Both the position numbers and the translations under genes were made by a program. Below are positions 18,267-25,975 of a DNA stretch of 64,000 bases, in pieces. Below the pieces are notes generated by a model. That model was not told where the DNA came from, made no database searches, and saw only the letters and a list, made by a program, of their open reading frames with translations. Each line of letters begins with the position of its first letter. Within the stretch, counting starts at the first letter, position 1. The stretch comes from Pseudobacter sp. (GTDB taxonomy: Bacteria; Bacteroidota; Bacteroidia; Chitinophagales; Chitinophagaceae), in NCBI GenBank assembly GCA_017849455.1, contig JAFIGX010000020.1:124001-188000 (forward strand), in the 5' to 3' direction.

Positions 18267-20690
18267 ATGAAACGAGCCATTTCCATCAAATCTGTACAGA
18301 TCCTTTTCTGCCTCCTGGCCTTTCTTCCTGCCTCCTATGCCCAGAAGATCGATTCCATGATCAATGTATATGGAGAAAGCTATCCCCAGGAAAAAGTGCA
18401 TGTGCACTTCGATAAATCAGTCTATAACCCGGGTGAGACCATTTGGTTCAAAGCCTACCTCTTCTCCGGCTTCATGCCTTCCGCCATCAGCAAGAATTTT
18501 TATGCAGAGCTGATCGACCCGGCCACCGGTAAAATGCTGCAGCGTAAAACCCTGCCGATCTTCGAATCTTCATCGGCCAGCAACTTCGACCTGCCCCTCA
18601 CGCTCAATCTCCCTGAAGTGGTCTTCCGGGCCTATACCACCTGGATGATGAACTTCGATACGACATTCCTGTATACCAAAACCATCCGCATCATCACCAA
18701 ATCCCCTGCGGCATCATCGGTGACCGATAATAAACCGGTCATCAATTTTTTCCCGGAAGGGGGTGACCTGGTGGGTGGACTGTCAACGACTGTTGCCTTC
18801 AAGGCTGTTGACGGTTATGGATACCCGATAAAAGTGAAGGGCACGGTAAAGGATACCAAAGGCGCTTCGGTGGCCAGTTTCAGCAGTGTGCACGACGGGA
18901 TGGGCCGGTTCGACATGGAACCCGCTTCCGGCAATACTTACACGGCCGAATGGCAGGATTCGACAGGCACTACCTATAAGACCGAACTGCCCGGAGTGAA
19001 GAACCAGGGCGCCATATTGCAGATCTCCGGGGCGCCGGGCCGGAAAACATTCATAGTAAAAAGAGCGATAGAGGGCGGTGCTGAATTGAAAAAGCTCTAC
19101 ATCGTAGGACATATGTACCAACAGGTGGTATACAAAGCCACGGTCGATCTCAACACTAATTTCATGACCAGCGGTGTGATCCCTGTCGCCAATCTTCCAA
19201 GCGGCATCCTGCAGGTCACTTTATTCAACAGCAACTGGCAGCCCCTGGCAGAGCGGATCACCTTCATCAACAACAACGATTTCACCTTCACCCCCAATGT
19301 GATCACGCTCGGCAAGAACCTTGAAAAAAGAGGCAGGAACATCATTACTGTAGACGTGCCCGATACATTGAAGACCAACCTGTCCATCGCCATCACGGAC
19401 GCAGGGGTAGGGGACGACGGGCAGGACAATATCATCTCCCGCATCCTGCTCACCGGCGATCTGAAAGGATATGTCTTCAACCCCGCTTATTATTTATCGT
19501 CCGATGCGGATTCCGTGCAGCAGCACCTCGATCTCGTGATGATGACGAATGGCTGGCGCCGGTTCAAATGGGAAGACCTCGCAGCAGGCAAGCTGCCTGT
19601 AATCAAATTCCCACGCGAGAACTATCTCTCGCTCAAAGGAGAACTGTTGGGGCTTCAGCCCAGCCAGATACCACCGAATACTTCACTCAACGTGTTCCTC
19701 GAAGCCAAAGATTCTTCCAGGCAGATCTTCAGTCTGCCGGTCGATAGCCGCGGTAAATTCGGGGAAGACGGGCTGATCTTCTTCGACACCGTGAAAGTGT
19801 ATTACCAGTTCAACCAGAATAAACAGCTTGCAGGCAGGGCAGTCGTGAACTTCGATAATGGCTCTTTCAAAGTGCCTTCCCTCATCAGGTCGAGCCCGGC
19901 CTGGCGCGTTATCAATCCTGCCGATTCATTTGCCATCAAACGCAGCCGTTTCGTGGCGGAAGAGGCGGACCGCATCAGGCCCGAACTGGCCAGAAAAGTA
20001 AAGACCCTGGAAGCCGTAACGGTAACGGCCCGCCAGCGTTCGAGATCACAACTGTTAGACCAGCGTTATACCAGCGGCCTGTTCTCAGGAGGCGACGCCT
20101 ATTCATTCGATATGTCGGAAGACCCGTTCGCGAATTCGGCCAGGGATATCTTCCAGTTCCTCCAGGGCCGTGTGGCCGGTTTGATGATCAGCCCGGGCGG
20201 CGTGGATGGGCCTACCCTTACCTGGCGTCAGGGAACACCCACCCTCTACCTCGATGAAATGCGGGTAGATGCCGGTATGTTGCAGGGGGTGAGTGTATCG
20301 GATGTAGCGTATGTAAAAGTATTCCGCCCGCCATTCTTCGGAGCGCCCGGCGGTGGATCGGGTGGGGCAATAGCCGTGTATACCAAGAAAGGGGGTGATG
20401 CTTCTTCATCGAAAGCGGCGCTTCCCGGTGGACTGGAAAAGAACCGGCTTGTCGGTTATTCGCCACCGAAAGAATTCTATTCACCCGACTACTCCAAGGA
20501 CTCTCCCTTGTATGACGTGCCGGATGTGCGCACCACCCTCTATTGGGCGCCCTATATTCTCACGGATAAGGCCAACCATAAAGCCAGCTTCACCTTCTAC
20601 AACAACGATATCTCCAAAAAATACAAGATCGTGCTGGAAGGGTTCAATGAAGAGGGCCGGATGACCAGGGTAGAAAAGATCGTGCAATAA
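18267..20690 (+). CDS. MG2-domain protein with C-terminal TonB-receptor plug domain, no barrel
   Basis: 807 aa from ATG (a GTG three codons earlier is also in frame). Seen: signal peptide ending SYAQ; an MG2-like N-terminal domain (EKVHVHFDKSVYNPGETIWFKAYL) as in alpha-2-macroglobulins; several beta-sandwich domains; and from about residue 590 a SusC-type plug (EAVTVTARQR ... IFQFLQGRVAGLMI ... PTLYLDEMRVD ... VAYVKVFRPP). A short beta domain ends the protein. No 22-strand barrel follows the plug, so it cannot be a conventional receptor. Such proteins are widespread in Bacteroidota and their role is not established; a periplasmic or outer-membrane partner that engages TonB or a SusC barrel is a reasonable guess. 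Confidence 0.82.
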   Translation: MKRAISIKSVQILFCLLAFLPASYAQKIDSMINVYGESYPQEKVHVHFDKSVYNPGETIWFKAYLFSGFMPSAISKNFYAELIDPATGKMLQRKTLPIFESSSASNFDLPLTLNLPEVVFRAYTTWMMNFDTTFLYTKTIRIITKSPAASSVTDNKPVINFFPEGGDLVGGLSTTVAFKAVDGYGYPIKVKGTVKDTKGASVASFSSVHDGMGRFDMEPASGNTYTAEWQDSTGTTYKTELPGVKNQGAILQISGAPGRKTFIVKRAIEGGAELKKLYIVGHMYQQVVYKATVDLNTNFMTSGVIPVANLPSGILQVTLFNSNWQPLAERITFINNNDFTFTPNVITLGKNLEKRGRNIITVDVPDTLKTNLSIAITDAGVGDDGQDNIISRILLTGDLKGYVFNPAYYLSSDADSVQQHLDLVMMTNGWRRFKWEDLAAGKLPVIKFPRENYLSLKGELLGLQPSQIPPNTSLNVFLEAKDSSRQIFSLPVDSRGKFGEDGLIFFDTVKVYYQFNQNKQLAGRAVVNFDNGSFKVPSLIRSSPAWRVINPADSFAIKRSRFVAEEADRIRPELARKVKTLEAVTVTARQRSRSQLLDQRYTSGLFSGGDAYSFDMSEDPFANSARDIFQFLQGRVAGLMISPGGVDGPTLTWRQGTPTLYLDEMRVDAGMLQGVSVSDVAYVKVFRPPFFGAPGGGSGGAIAVYTKKGGDASSSKAALPGGLEKNRLVGYSPPKEFYSPDYSKDSPLYDVPDVRTTLYWAPYILTDKANHKASFTFYNNDISKKYKIVLEGFNEEGRMTRVEKIVQ

Positions 20691-20695
20691 AAGGA

Positions 20696-21307
20696 TCACT
20701 CTTTGGGAAAGCCTGGATCAGCTTTCACTTCATTGATCTGCTGTGTATGCCTGTTGCTGTGGGCAGCCGTCAGCAGTACTACCTGGTAAGCATCGAGCAT
20801 ACCGGCCATCGGTGAGCTCCAGACATGGTTACGCATATCGTCTTTGGTATGCTTCATGAAATCGATCAGCTTATCACGGTTCATGACAAACGCATTCAAT
20901 GCTTCCTGTTGGGTATGATAGGGAGAATTTTCGGGACGCATTTGTTCCGGGGCCTGCATTTTCTTACTACGGTCCGTGATGGACTGGATCAACTGTTGAT
21001 CGGTCACTTTGATCTCTGCTCTCTTATCGGGATTGGCAGGCGCCTGCAGGGTGCCTTCGCAAACCTTCCACAATCCTTCTTCTGCGGCTGCGATATGCTG
21101 CAGGCACTGCTTGATCGACCATCGATCGGGGCCCGGTTTATAATTGAACTGTGCCTCTGAGAGGCCTGCTACGGCACTGACCAGGGCATTCTTCGTATCC
21201 GTGAGATAATCGACCGCATACTTCTTTTCTTTTTTGGTGAGATGGCTTTCAGGAATGGAGAAACTGAAAACAAGCACCAATGGCAGCAGGAAAAAGAGCT
21301 TTTTCAT
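20696..21307 (-). CDS. DinB family protein, secreted
   Basis: 203 aa. Seen: signal peptide (MKKLFFLLPLVLVFSFSIP) and a four-helix DinB-like domain with the usual histidine triad positions (IKQCLQHIAAAE near residue 68 and AAHSNRHTQQI near the C-terminus). In this superfamily three His bind a divalent metal; most members act as thiol transferases or are uncharacterised. The signal peptide places this one outside the cytoplasm. Ends 5 bp from the stop of the convergent MG2/TonB-plug gene, so the two 3' ends nearly touch. Confidence 0.85.
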   Translation of the reverse strand: MKKLFFLLPLVLVFSFSIPESHLTKKEKKYAVDYLTDTKNALVSAVAGLSEAQFNYKPGPDRWSIKQCLQHIAAAEEGLWKVCEGTLQAPANPDKRAEIKVTDQQLIQSITDRSKKMQAPEQMRPENSPYHTQQEALNAFVMNRDKLIDFMKHTKDDMRNHVWSSPMAGMLDAYQVVLLTAAHSNRHTQQINEVKADPGFPKE

Positions 21308-21426
21308 ACAGCAAAATTTAGATGATGAAATGAAGATGGATGGTATTGCAGATAAGGAGGGGAACGAACCTGGTATAACTGGTATAAAAGGTACGAAAAA
21401 ATTGCCGGTGAAACAATGGACGAGGG

Positions 21427-21993
21427 TCAGTTTCCGATCACCGTGATGGTTTTGGTGGCCCTGGTGGTGCTGCTATCGGCAGGTTGGGTGGAATCTGCCG
21501 GCAGCCTGTTGTTGTAAGTAAGCATAAAGGCTTTGTACATTTTCATCATAGGGCCGTTGAAGCGGATCAGGGCGGCTTTTTTATTATCGATAGTGCCGCT
21601 TACCTGCAGGGTATCGTTCACCCGCCTGATCTCGAAATTGATATTGTAGGGCAGTTCGGGATCGGGCTTGGGGATCTCGAGGTCGTAGAAATAACGGTGA
21701 TCGTAGTCGAGGAAAAAGGTCACGGAGCTATAATGTTTATCGAAGGCATTATGCGAGCTGTCGAGGATGATCTGTTTGAGTGGAACGGAATCGGTGGTCC
21801 AGGTGCTGTCTTTATATACCACTTCAACGGGCTGGAAGGCTACCATCAACCGGGTATTTTTCCGGATGGAATCGGGGGTATTGCGGATGGAGATGGTATC
21901 GTAGGGGGCAGGTGGTTTCTCGCGGGTGGCCAGGTAATACATCACTGCTCCGGCCAGTACCATCAGCAACAAAATAAGCCAGGTAGTACGCAT
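21427..21993 (-). CDS. Membrane-anchored protein of unknown function
   Basis: 188 aa, not recognised. Seen: one N-terminal transmembrane helix (WLILLLMVLAGAVMYYLA), then a soluble part rich in beta-strand-like segments (YSSVTFFLDYDHRYFYDLEIP; YNINFEIRRVNDTLQVSGTI) and a Thr/Ser-rich C-terminus. The charge pattern puts the body in the periplasm. Separated from the upstream bacteriocin-like peptide by the 33-bp inverted repeat, and from the DinB gene by 119 bp on the same strand. Confidence 0.6.
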   Translation of the reverse strand: MRTTWLILLLMVLAGAVMYYLATREKPPAPYDTISIRNTPDSIRKNTRLMVAFQPVEVVYKDSTWTTDSVPLKQIILDSSHNAFDKHYSSVTFFLDYDHRYFYDLEIPKPDPELPYNINFEIRRVNDTLQVSGTIDNKKAALIRFNGPMMKMYKAFMLTYNNRLPADSTQPADSSTTRATKTITVIGN

Positions 21994-22036
21994 GTTGAAG
22001 GTTTGTTGGAATAAGTTAGCAAAATTAATGCAATTA

Positions 22037-22184
22037 ACGTGCCTGATGGGAGAATGAAGTAGGAGGTGGGAAGCAGGAGGTAGGAGGTAGGAAGTCGGAG
22101 GTCAGAGGTCGGACGCCTCCAATATTTCGGACCCCTCGATGAACGGCTACTTCCGACCTCTGACCTCCGACTTCCTACCTCCTA
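22037..22184. repeat. Heptad-armed inverted repeat (AGGAGGT class), perfect 33-bp arms
   Basis: Arms 22081-22113 and 22152-22184 are exact reverse complements over 33 bp, separated by 38 bp. The left side is a tandem of degenerate 7-mers (AGGAGGT, GGGAAGC, AGGAGGT, AGGAGGT, AGGAAGT, CGGAGGT, CAGAGGT) that extends about 40 bp beyond the palindrome. It lies between the start of the 188-aa gene and the upstream block of the first leader peptide, so it sits between divergent genes and cannot simply be a 3' terminator. Confidence 0.85.
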
Positions 22185-22204
22185 TCTCATTCCCACAACT
22201 ACTG

Positions 22205-22262
22205 CCTATAATTTAGCCTCACTATGGTTAGGTAAATCTCGCGGGAAGGAGCAACTTTATTG
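22205..22262 (+). promoter_or_regulatory. Conserved upstream block, copy 1 (leader peptide 1)
   Basis: 58 bp that align without gaps to 22783-22840 in front of the second peptide gene. The two share CCTATAATTTA, then CTATGGTTAGGTAAATCT, then a GAGCAA-like end. The block ends 36 bp before the ATG. It contains no TTG/TAnnTTTG pair at the usual spacing, so it may be an activated or alternative-sigma promoter, or an operator for the XRE protein encoded nearby. The function is inferred from position and conservation. Confidence 0.7.
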
Positions 22263-22298
22263 TGAAAAATCAATTTTTTCAATCCTAAATTTCTGATC

Positions 22299-22487
22299 AT
22301 GAAAAACTACAGTCAATTCACTCCGTTAACGGAAAAAGAAGCCGCCCAGATCAATGGCGGTGGCGTATTGGACGGTCTTCTCGGAACATTGCAGGGCGTT
22401 ATCGGCAACCTGCCGATCGTTGGGCCTCTTGCCAGCACTTTGCTGAACCTGATCAAAGGTTTGCTTGGAAGCACACTTCCCGTTTAA
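22299..22487 (+). CDS. Double-glycine leader peptide, bacteriocin-like, 62 aa
   Basis: Seen: leader MKNYSQFTPLTEKEAAQINGG with the class II bacteriocin pattern (L at 10, E at 12 and 14, I at 18, GG at 20-21), then a 40-residue hydrophobic core (VLDGLLGTLQGVIGNLPIVG and onward to STLPV). The core has no Cys and one Lys, and its spaced glycines suit an amphipathic or membrane-inserting helix. Known: such leaders are cut after GG by the C39 peptidase domain of an ABC exporter, and one is encoded 1.3 kb away on the other strand. The gene has its own conserved upstream block and terminators. With no Cys and no modification enzymes nearby, an unmodified peptide is expected. Bacteriocin or signalling role is inference. 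Confidence 0.85.
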   Translation: MKNYSQFTPLTEKEAAQINGGGVLDGLLGTLQGVIGNLPIVGPLASTLLNLIKGLLGSTLPV

Positions 22488-22596
22488 GAGACTGAAACGA
22501 AGCATCCCGGTTTCGTTCATTTACTGAAACAAGTCTGACCAGCAAGCAAAGAGTTATCACACATCTATAGCCATGATGGATAACCGAAAAAGATGT

Positions 22597-22626
22597 CCTG
22601 CCCCGGGCAGGGCCTCTTTTTGGATA
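22597..22626 (+). terminator. Terminator-like hairpin after peptide gene 1
   Basis: CCTGCCC C GGGCAGG followed by GCCTCTTTTT: seven complementary bases either side of a one-base centre, then a T run. About 110 bp after the stop of the 62-aa peptide gene. Confidence 0.55.
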
Positions 22627-22698
22627 GCTCAAACAACATCGCATTGAAATTTTGGACGGGGAATACAGTATCTGGCCATGGTTTTACAGACACTGTGC

Positions 22699-22731
22699 AA
22701 AAGGCCTCATGCAGACTGAGGCCTTTTTGTT
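22699..22731 (+). terminator. Rho-independent terminator between the two peptide genes
   Basis: AAAAGGCCTCA, 7-nt loop, TGAGGCCTTTTT: an 11-bp stem running into a T tract. It separates the first peptide unit from the second, whose upstream block begins 52 bp later. The two peptides are therefore probably transcribed independently. Confidence 0.8.
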
Positions 22732-22782
22732 TTCCTGCTTTTTCGGTTATTCATGGTAGTGGTTGTGTAGATAAAACAATAA

Positions 22783-22840
22783 CCTATAATTTAACCAATC
22801 TATGGTTAGGTAAATCTGCTGATAATGAGCAATTTTAGTG
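22783..22840 (+). promoter_or_regulatory. Conserved upstream block, copy 2 (leader peptide 2)
   Basis: Gap-free match to 22205-22262, with the core CTATGGTTAGGTAAATCT identical. Ends 31 bp before the ATG of the 99-aa peptide gene. Conservation of this block outside the coding region, while the region between the genes differs, argues for a shared regulatory signal. Confidence 0.7.
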
Positions 22841-22871
22841 CTCCAAATTCCCTCACTTTAAAAATTTAATC

Positions 22872-23171
22872 ATGAAAAACTTCGAACAATTCATGCCTTT
22901 GACAGACAATGAGATCCTTGCTATCAATGGCGGCGGTGTACTTGACGGACTTGCCAACGGCCTTGGCGCCGGTCTAGCTTCTTTGGGCGCCGGTCTTGGC
23001 GCCGGTGCAGCTTCCCTCGGCGCTGGTATTGGTTCCGGTGCAGCCTCATTAGGCGCTGGCGCCGGTGCTGGCCTGGTATTGCTTGGCTCCGGCCTGGGTG
23101 CAGGCTCTGCCAATGCAGGCGTTGGGCTCAATAGCCTCCTGACCAGCCTGGGATTAGCCGTACGTATCTAA
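22872..23171 (+). CDS. Double-glycine leader peptide with Gly/Ala 11-residue repeats, 99 aa
   Basis: The leader (MKNFEQFMPLTDNEILAINGG) is nearly the same as that of the 62-aa peptide, and the first core residues GVLDGL are identical. The core then differs completely: from residue 30 to 95 it is six 11-residue units of the type GLGAGAASLGA, a glycine-zipper pattern that would pack tightly as a membrane helix bundle. No Cys and a single Arg in the core. The shared leader implies export by the same C39 transporter (peptidase domain encoded at 23779-25953). An antisense Pro/Ala-rich open frame over the gene is a shadow of the repeats. Bacteriocin, pore-former or surface polymer are all possible; the first is the usual annotation for such peptides. 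Confidence 0.83.
   Translation: MKNFEQFMPLTDNEILAINGGGVLDGLANGLGAGLASLGAGLGAGAASLGAGIGSGAASLGAGAGAGLVLLGSGLGAGSANAGVGLNSLLTSLGLAVRI
22959..23156 (+). repeat. Six in-frame 33-bp repeat units
   Basis: The DNA encoding residues 30-95 of the 99-aa peptide repeats every 33 bp; units 1-3 are the closest (GLGAGLASLGA, GLGAGAASLGA, GIGSGAASLGA), while units 4-6 are more divergent. Such an array can lengthen or shorten in frame by slippage or recombination. Confidence 0.8.
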
Positions 23172-23288
23172 ACCAGGAATATCTGTCTTATTCATCAAAA
23201 CATTTTGCATCACCGCCCTCTGCGGCCACTATTGTTCTGCACAATAGCAAAGTGATGCATTAAATTACCATCCCGGACATTGGATGGA

Positions 23289-23362
23289 GTTATAGGTAAA
23301 AACTATAACTGTCAGGCATACGTGTAAAAAAGGGCTGGAGATCTCTCCGGCCCTTTTTCTTT
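23289..23362 (+). terminator. Double hairpin ending in a rho-independent terminator after peptide gene 2
   Basis: A perfect 8-bp stem (AGTTATAG / CTATAACT, 23289-23311) is followed by AAAGGGCTGGAGA / TCTCCGGCCCTTT (13 bp with one G-T wobble) and a T-rich tail. Lies between the convergent peptide and XRE genes; the T tail is on the + strand. Confidence 0.8.
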
Positions 23363-23449
23363 ATATCATCCCTCGATGGTAATACTGATCAGTTAACCGG
23401 GTGCAACCCTTGTCAACCTATCAACTTTTCTACCTGTAAACCTCAACAC

Positions 23450-23713
23450 TCAATACCTTCCGCGCTGCCACTCTCCCTGCGGTACAGGCTCCTCCCAGTC
23501 CAGCAACACCACCGGGCTGGTTTGCAGTATTGAACAGATCTGGTACAAGCGATCGATCGTGATGGGGGTCTTTCCATTTTCCAGCCTGCTGTAGGCATTC
23601 TGCGATATATTCAGCAGCAGGGCCATATACTCCTGGGAATATTCACGGTTACGCCTCAGGTGACGGATCTTCACCGCTACTCTCGCCGTGTGGGATATTG
23701 TTTTCTGTAACAT
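23450..23713 (-). CDS. XRE-family HTH regulator, 87 aa
   Basis: Single-domain DNA-binding protein. Seen: helix-turn-helix of the Cro/CI type at residues 14-70 (RVAVKIRHLRRNREYSQEYM, then LNISQNAYSRLENGKTPITI and LYQICSILQTSPVVLL). The short tail is Pro/Trp-rich and no effector domain is present. It lies 65 bp downstream of the C39 exporter gene on the same strand and points at the two peptide genes, so it is the obvious candidate for binding the duplicated 58-bp blocks. That link is inference from position. Confidence 0.85.
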   Translation of the reverse strand: MLQKTISHTARVAVKIRHLRRNREYSQEYMALLLNISQNAYSRLENGKTPITIDRLYQICSILQTSPVVLLDWEEPVPQGEWQRGRY

Positions 23714-23778
23714 AGTTTACAAAGGGTTTTTCTCTGATTAGTAATAATAAATGGTTATTGGTATTTCCTGTTGTATGG

Positions 23779-25953
23779 TCATTCGAAATGGATCACCACA
23801 CCGCGGTGGTGCTGCCATAGCTCGGCGTAAGCGCCGTTATTGGCCAGCAATTGTTCATGAGAGCCTTCTTCCTGCAATTGCCCGTCTTTCAGCACCACGA
23901 TCTTGTCGGCATTGATGACAGTGCTAAGCCGGTGGGCAATGATGATGATCGTTTTCCCGGCGCGGCGAAGGCGCTGCATGGCCTGTTGTACCAGTTGGTC
24001 TGCCAGTGGATCGAGGGAAGACGTAGCTTCATCCATGATCAGGATATCGGGATCGCGGTACAGTGCCCTGGCAATGGCGATCCGCTGTTTTTGTCCACCC
24101 GATAAATTCGCCCCATGCTCTCCCAGCCAGGTATTGAACCCCGAAGGCAATTGTTCGATGAATTCGAGAATGCCGAGCTGCCTTGCTATGTCCACCACCC
24201 GTTGCATATCAGGCTCGAATTCCCCTACAGCAATATTCTCCAGCACGGTGCCTGCAAAAAGGTCGATCTGCTGGGGCACTACGCCTACGCGCTGGCGAAG
24301 GCTTTCATTGTCGAAGTATTTGATATCCGTATTGCCGATGCTGATATGCCCGTTCCTGAGCGGGTAGAGATTTTGCAGCAATGACATCAGCGTCGATTTA
24401 CCGCTTCCGCTCTCGCCCACGATGGCGGTGATGGCCCTGCCGGGGAGGGTAAGACTGAAATGCCTGAACACTTCCACCCTGGCGCCATAGCGGAAACTCA
24501 CGTCGTGGAATACGATATCGTCGCCGGCCCCTGCCGCCAGCTTGATCTTGTGCGTGTTGTCTTCCTGTTCCAGGTCCATGATCTCGAACAGCCTGTCGGC
24601 CGCGATCAGCGCATCCTGTATACCCTTATTGGCGCCTACGATGCCCATGGCCGGCCCTGTGAAATACCCGATCAGTGCATAGAACGATAACAGTTCTCCT
24701 GCGCTTAGTTGTCGCCCTACCACCATATACGCGCCCGTCCACAGTAAGGCCACTACCAGCAAGCCATTCACGAAGGCAGACCAATTGCCGACATGGATAT
24801 TGAACAGGCTGGTACGGAAAACTGTTTTCAGTAACCGGATGAAGCGCGATTCGGTCTTGATATTGGCATGTTCTTCCAGCCCGAACCGTTTGATGGTAGT
24901 AATGGTGTTGAGCGATTCCACCAGTTGGCTGCCCAGTTCGGCACTGTCTTCCATCAGCCGGCGCTGCCAGCGTTTATTGAAACGGTTGCTGATGGAATAC
25001 AGCAGCACATAGACAGGAATGATGACGAGTACCAGCAGGGCCAGTTTCCATTGGTACAGGAACATCACGACAAAAGAAAAAAGCACGATGAAAACGTTCA
25101 CGATCAGCCCCATGGCTATATCGTTGATGAATACCCGGATCTTTACGGCATCGGTGATGCGGGAAGTGATCTCGCCGACGCGCATGGTATCGAAGAACTG
25201 CTGGGGGAGTTTCAGCAAATGCTTGTAATAGCCCAGGATGAGGGCGGCATCGATCTGCTGACTTGTTTTAAGGGCGAAAATATTTTTGAGGCTGCCTATG
25301 AAAAGCTGCAGCAGCAGGATGATGATCATTACGATGCCCATGAGATTGAGCAGGCGCGTATTGCCGCCGATCAATACATGGTCGACTATATTCTGCACGT
25401 AGAGAGAGCTGGCCAGTCCTAGTATGGTATAAACGGCCGCACCGAACAAGACCTGGCCCGATACTGCCCTGTGCGGGCGCAAAAGAAGCCAGAAGCGCCG
25501 GAAATGGGATATTTTTTCGTTCCCTTCCCTGAAGTTGGCGGCAGGCAGCAGCAATACCAGTACACCTGTCCAGATCTCTTTGAATGCTGCATGTGGATAG
25601 TGGTGCATCTCTCCATCGATGGGGTCCATCACCACGATCTCTTCGCGGGTCACTTTATAGATCACCAGGTAATGGCTGAGCCGTTGCGCCAGCACCACAT
25701 GGGCGATGGCAGGAACGGGCATATCCGTCATGGCTTCCAGGGTACCTCTTACACCCTTGGCATCGAAGCCCATTTTCTGGGCTGCTTCCACCAGTCCGAG
25801 GACATTGGTGCCTTTGGTATCTGTGCCTGCATACTGCCGGATATTGGCGATGGGCAACTGCAGATTATAGTACGCTGCCACCGATTGCAGGCAGGCCGCA
25901 CCGCAATCGGTGATATCGTGTTGTTTTACCCGGATGTTTTTCTTTAGGATCAT
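23779..25953 (-). CDS. Peptidase-domain ABC exporter (C39 peptidase, bacteriocin-type)
   Basis: 724 aa from the ATG at 25953 (a further upstream frame overlaps the adaptor gene and is less likely). Seen: N-terminal C39 peptidase with catalytic Cys17 in DITDCGAACL, His94 in LSHYLVIY and Asp110 in VMDP; then six membrane helices; then an ATPase domain with GESGSGKST, the signature LSGGQKQRIAIARAL and the Walker B LIMDEATSSLD. Known: this architecture removes double-glycine leaders during export. It starts 22 bp after the HlyD-type adaptor gene. The two leader peptides encoded on the opposite strand just beyond the XRE gene are its probable substrates. Confidence 0.95.
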   Translation of the reverse strand: MILKKNIRVKQHDITDCGAACLQSVAAYYNLQLPIANIRQYAGTDTKGTNVLGLVEAAQKMGFDAKGVRGTLEAMTDMPVPAIAHVVLAQRLSHYLVIYKVTREEIVVMDPIDGEMHHYPHAAFKEIWTGVLVLLLPAANFREGNEKISHFRRFWLLLRPHRAVSGQVLFGAAVYTILGLASSLYVQNIVDHVLIGGNTRLLNLMGIVMIIILLLQLFIGSLKNIFALKTSQQIDAALILGYYKHLLKLPQQFFDTMRVGEITSRITDAVKIRVFINDIAMGLIVNVFIVLFSFVVMFLYQWKLALLVLVIIPVYVLLYSISNRFNKRWQRRLMEDSAELGSQLVESLNTITTIKRFGLEEHANIKTESRFIRLLKTVFRTSLFNIHVGNWSAFVNGLLVVALLWTGAYMVVGRQLSAGELLSFYALIGYFTGPAMGIVGANKGIQDALIAADRLFEIMDLEQEDNTHKIKLAAGAGDDIVFHDVSFRYGARVEVFRHFSLTLPGRAITAIVGESGSGKSTLMSLLQNLYPLRNGHISIGNTDIKYFDNESLRQRVGVVPQQIDLFAGTVLENIAVGEFEPDMQRVVDIARQLGILEFIEQLPSGFNTWLGEHGANLSGGQKQRIAIARALYRDPDILIMDEATSSLDPLADQLVQQAMQRLRRAGKTIIIIAHRLSTVINADKIVVLKDGQLQEEGSHEQLLANNGAYAELWQHHRGVVIHFE

Positions 25954-25975
25954 AAGGTGCCGGAGGATTTGGTGG

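Noticed and set aside
22853..23131. Pro/Ala-rich 92-codon open frame antisense to the 99-aa peptide gene
   Set aside because: Its repeats are the complement of the Gly/Ala repeats; no leader, signal or known family.
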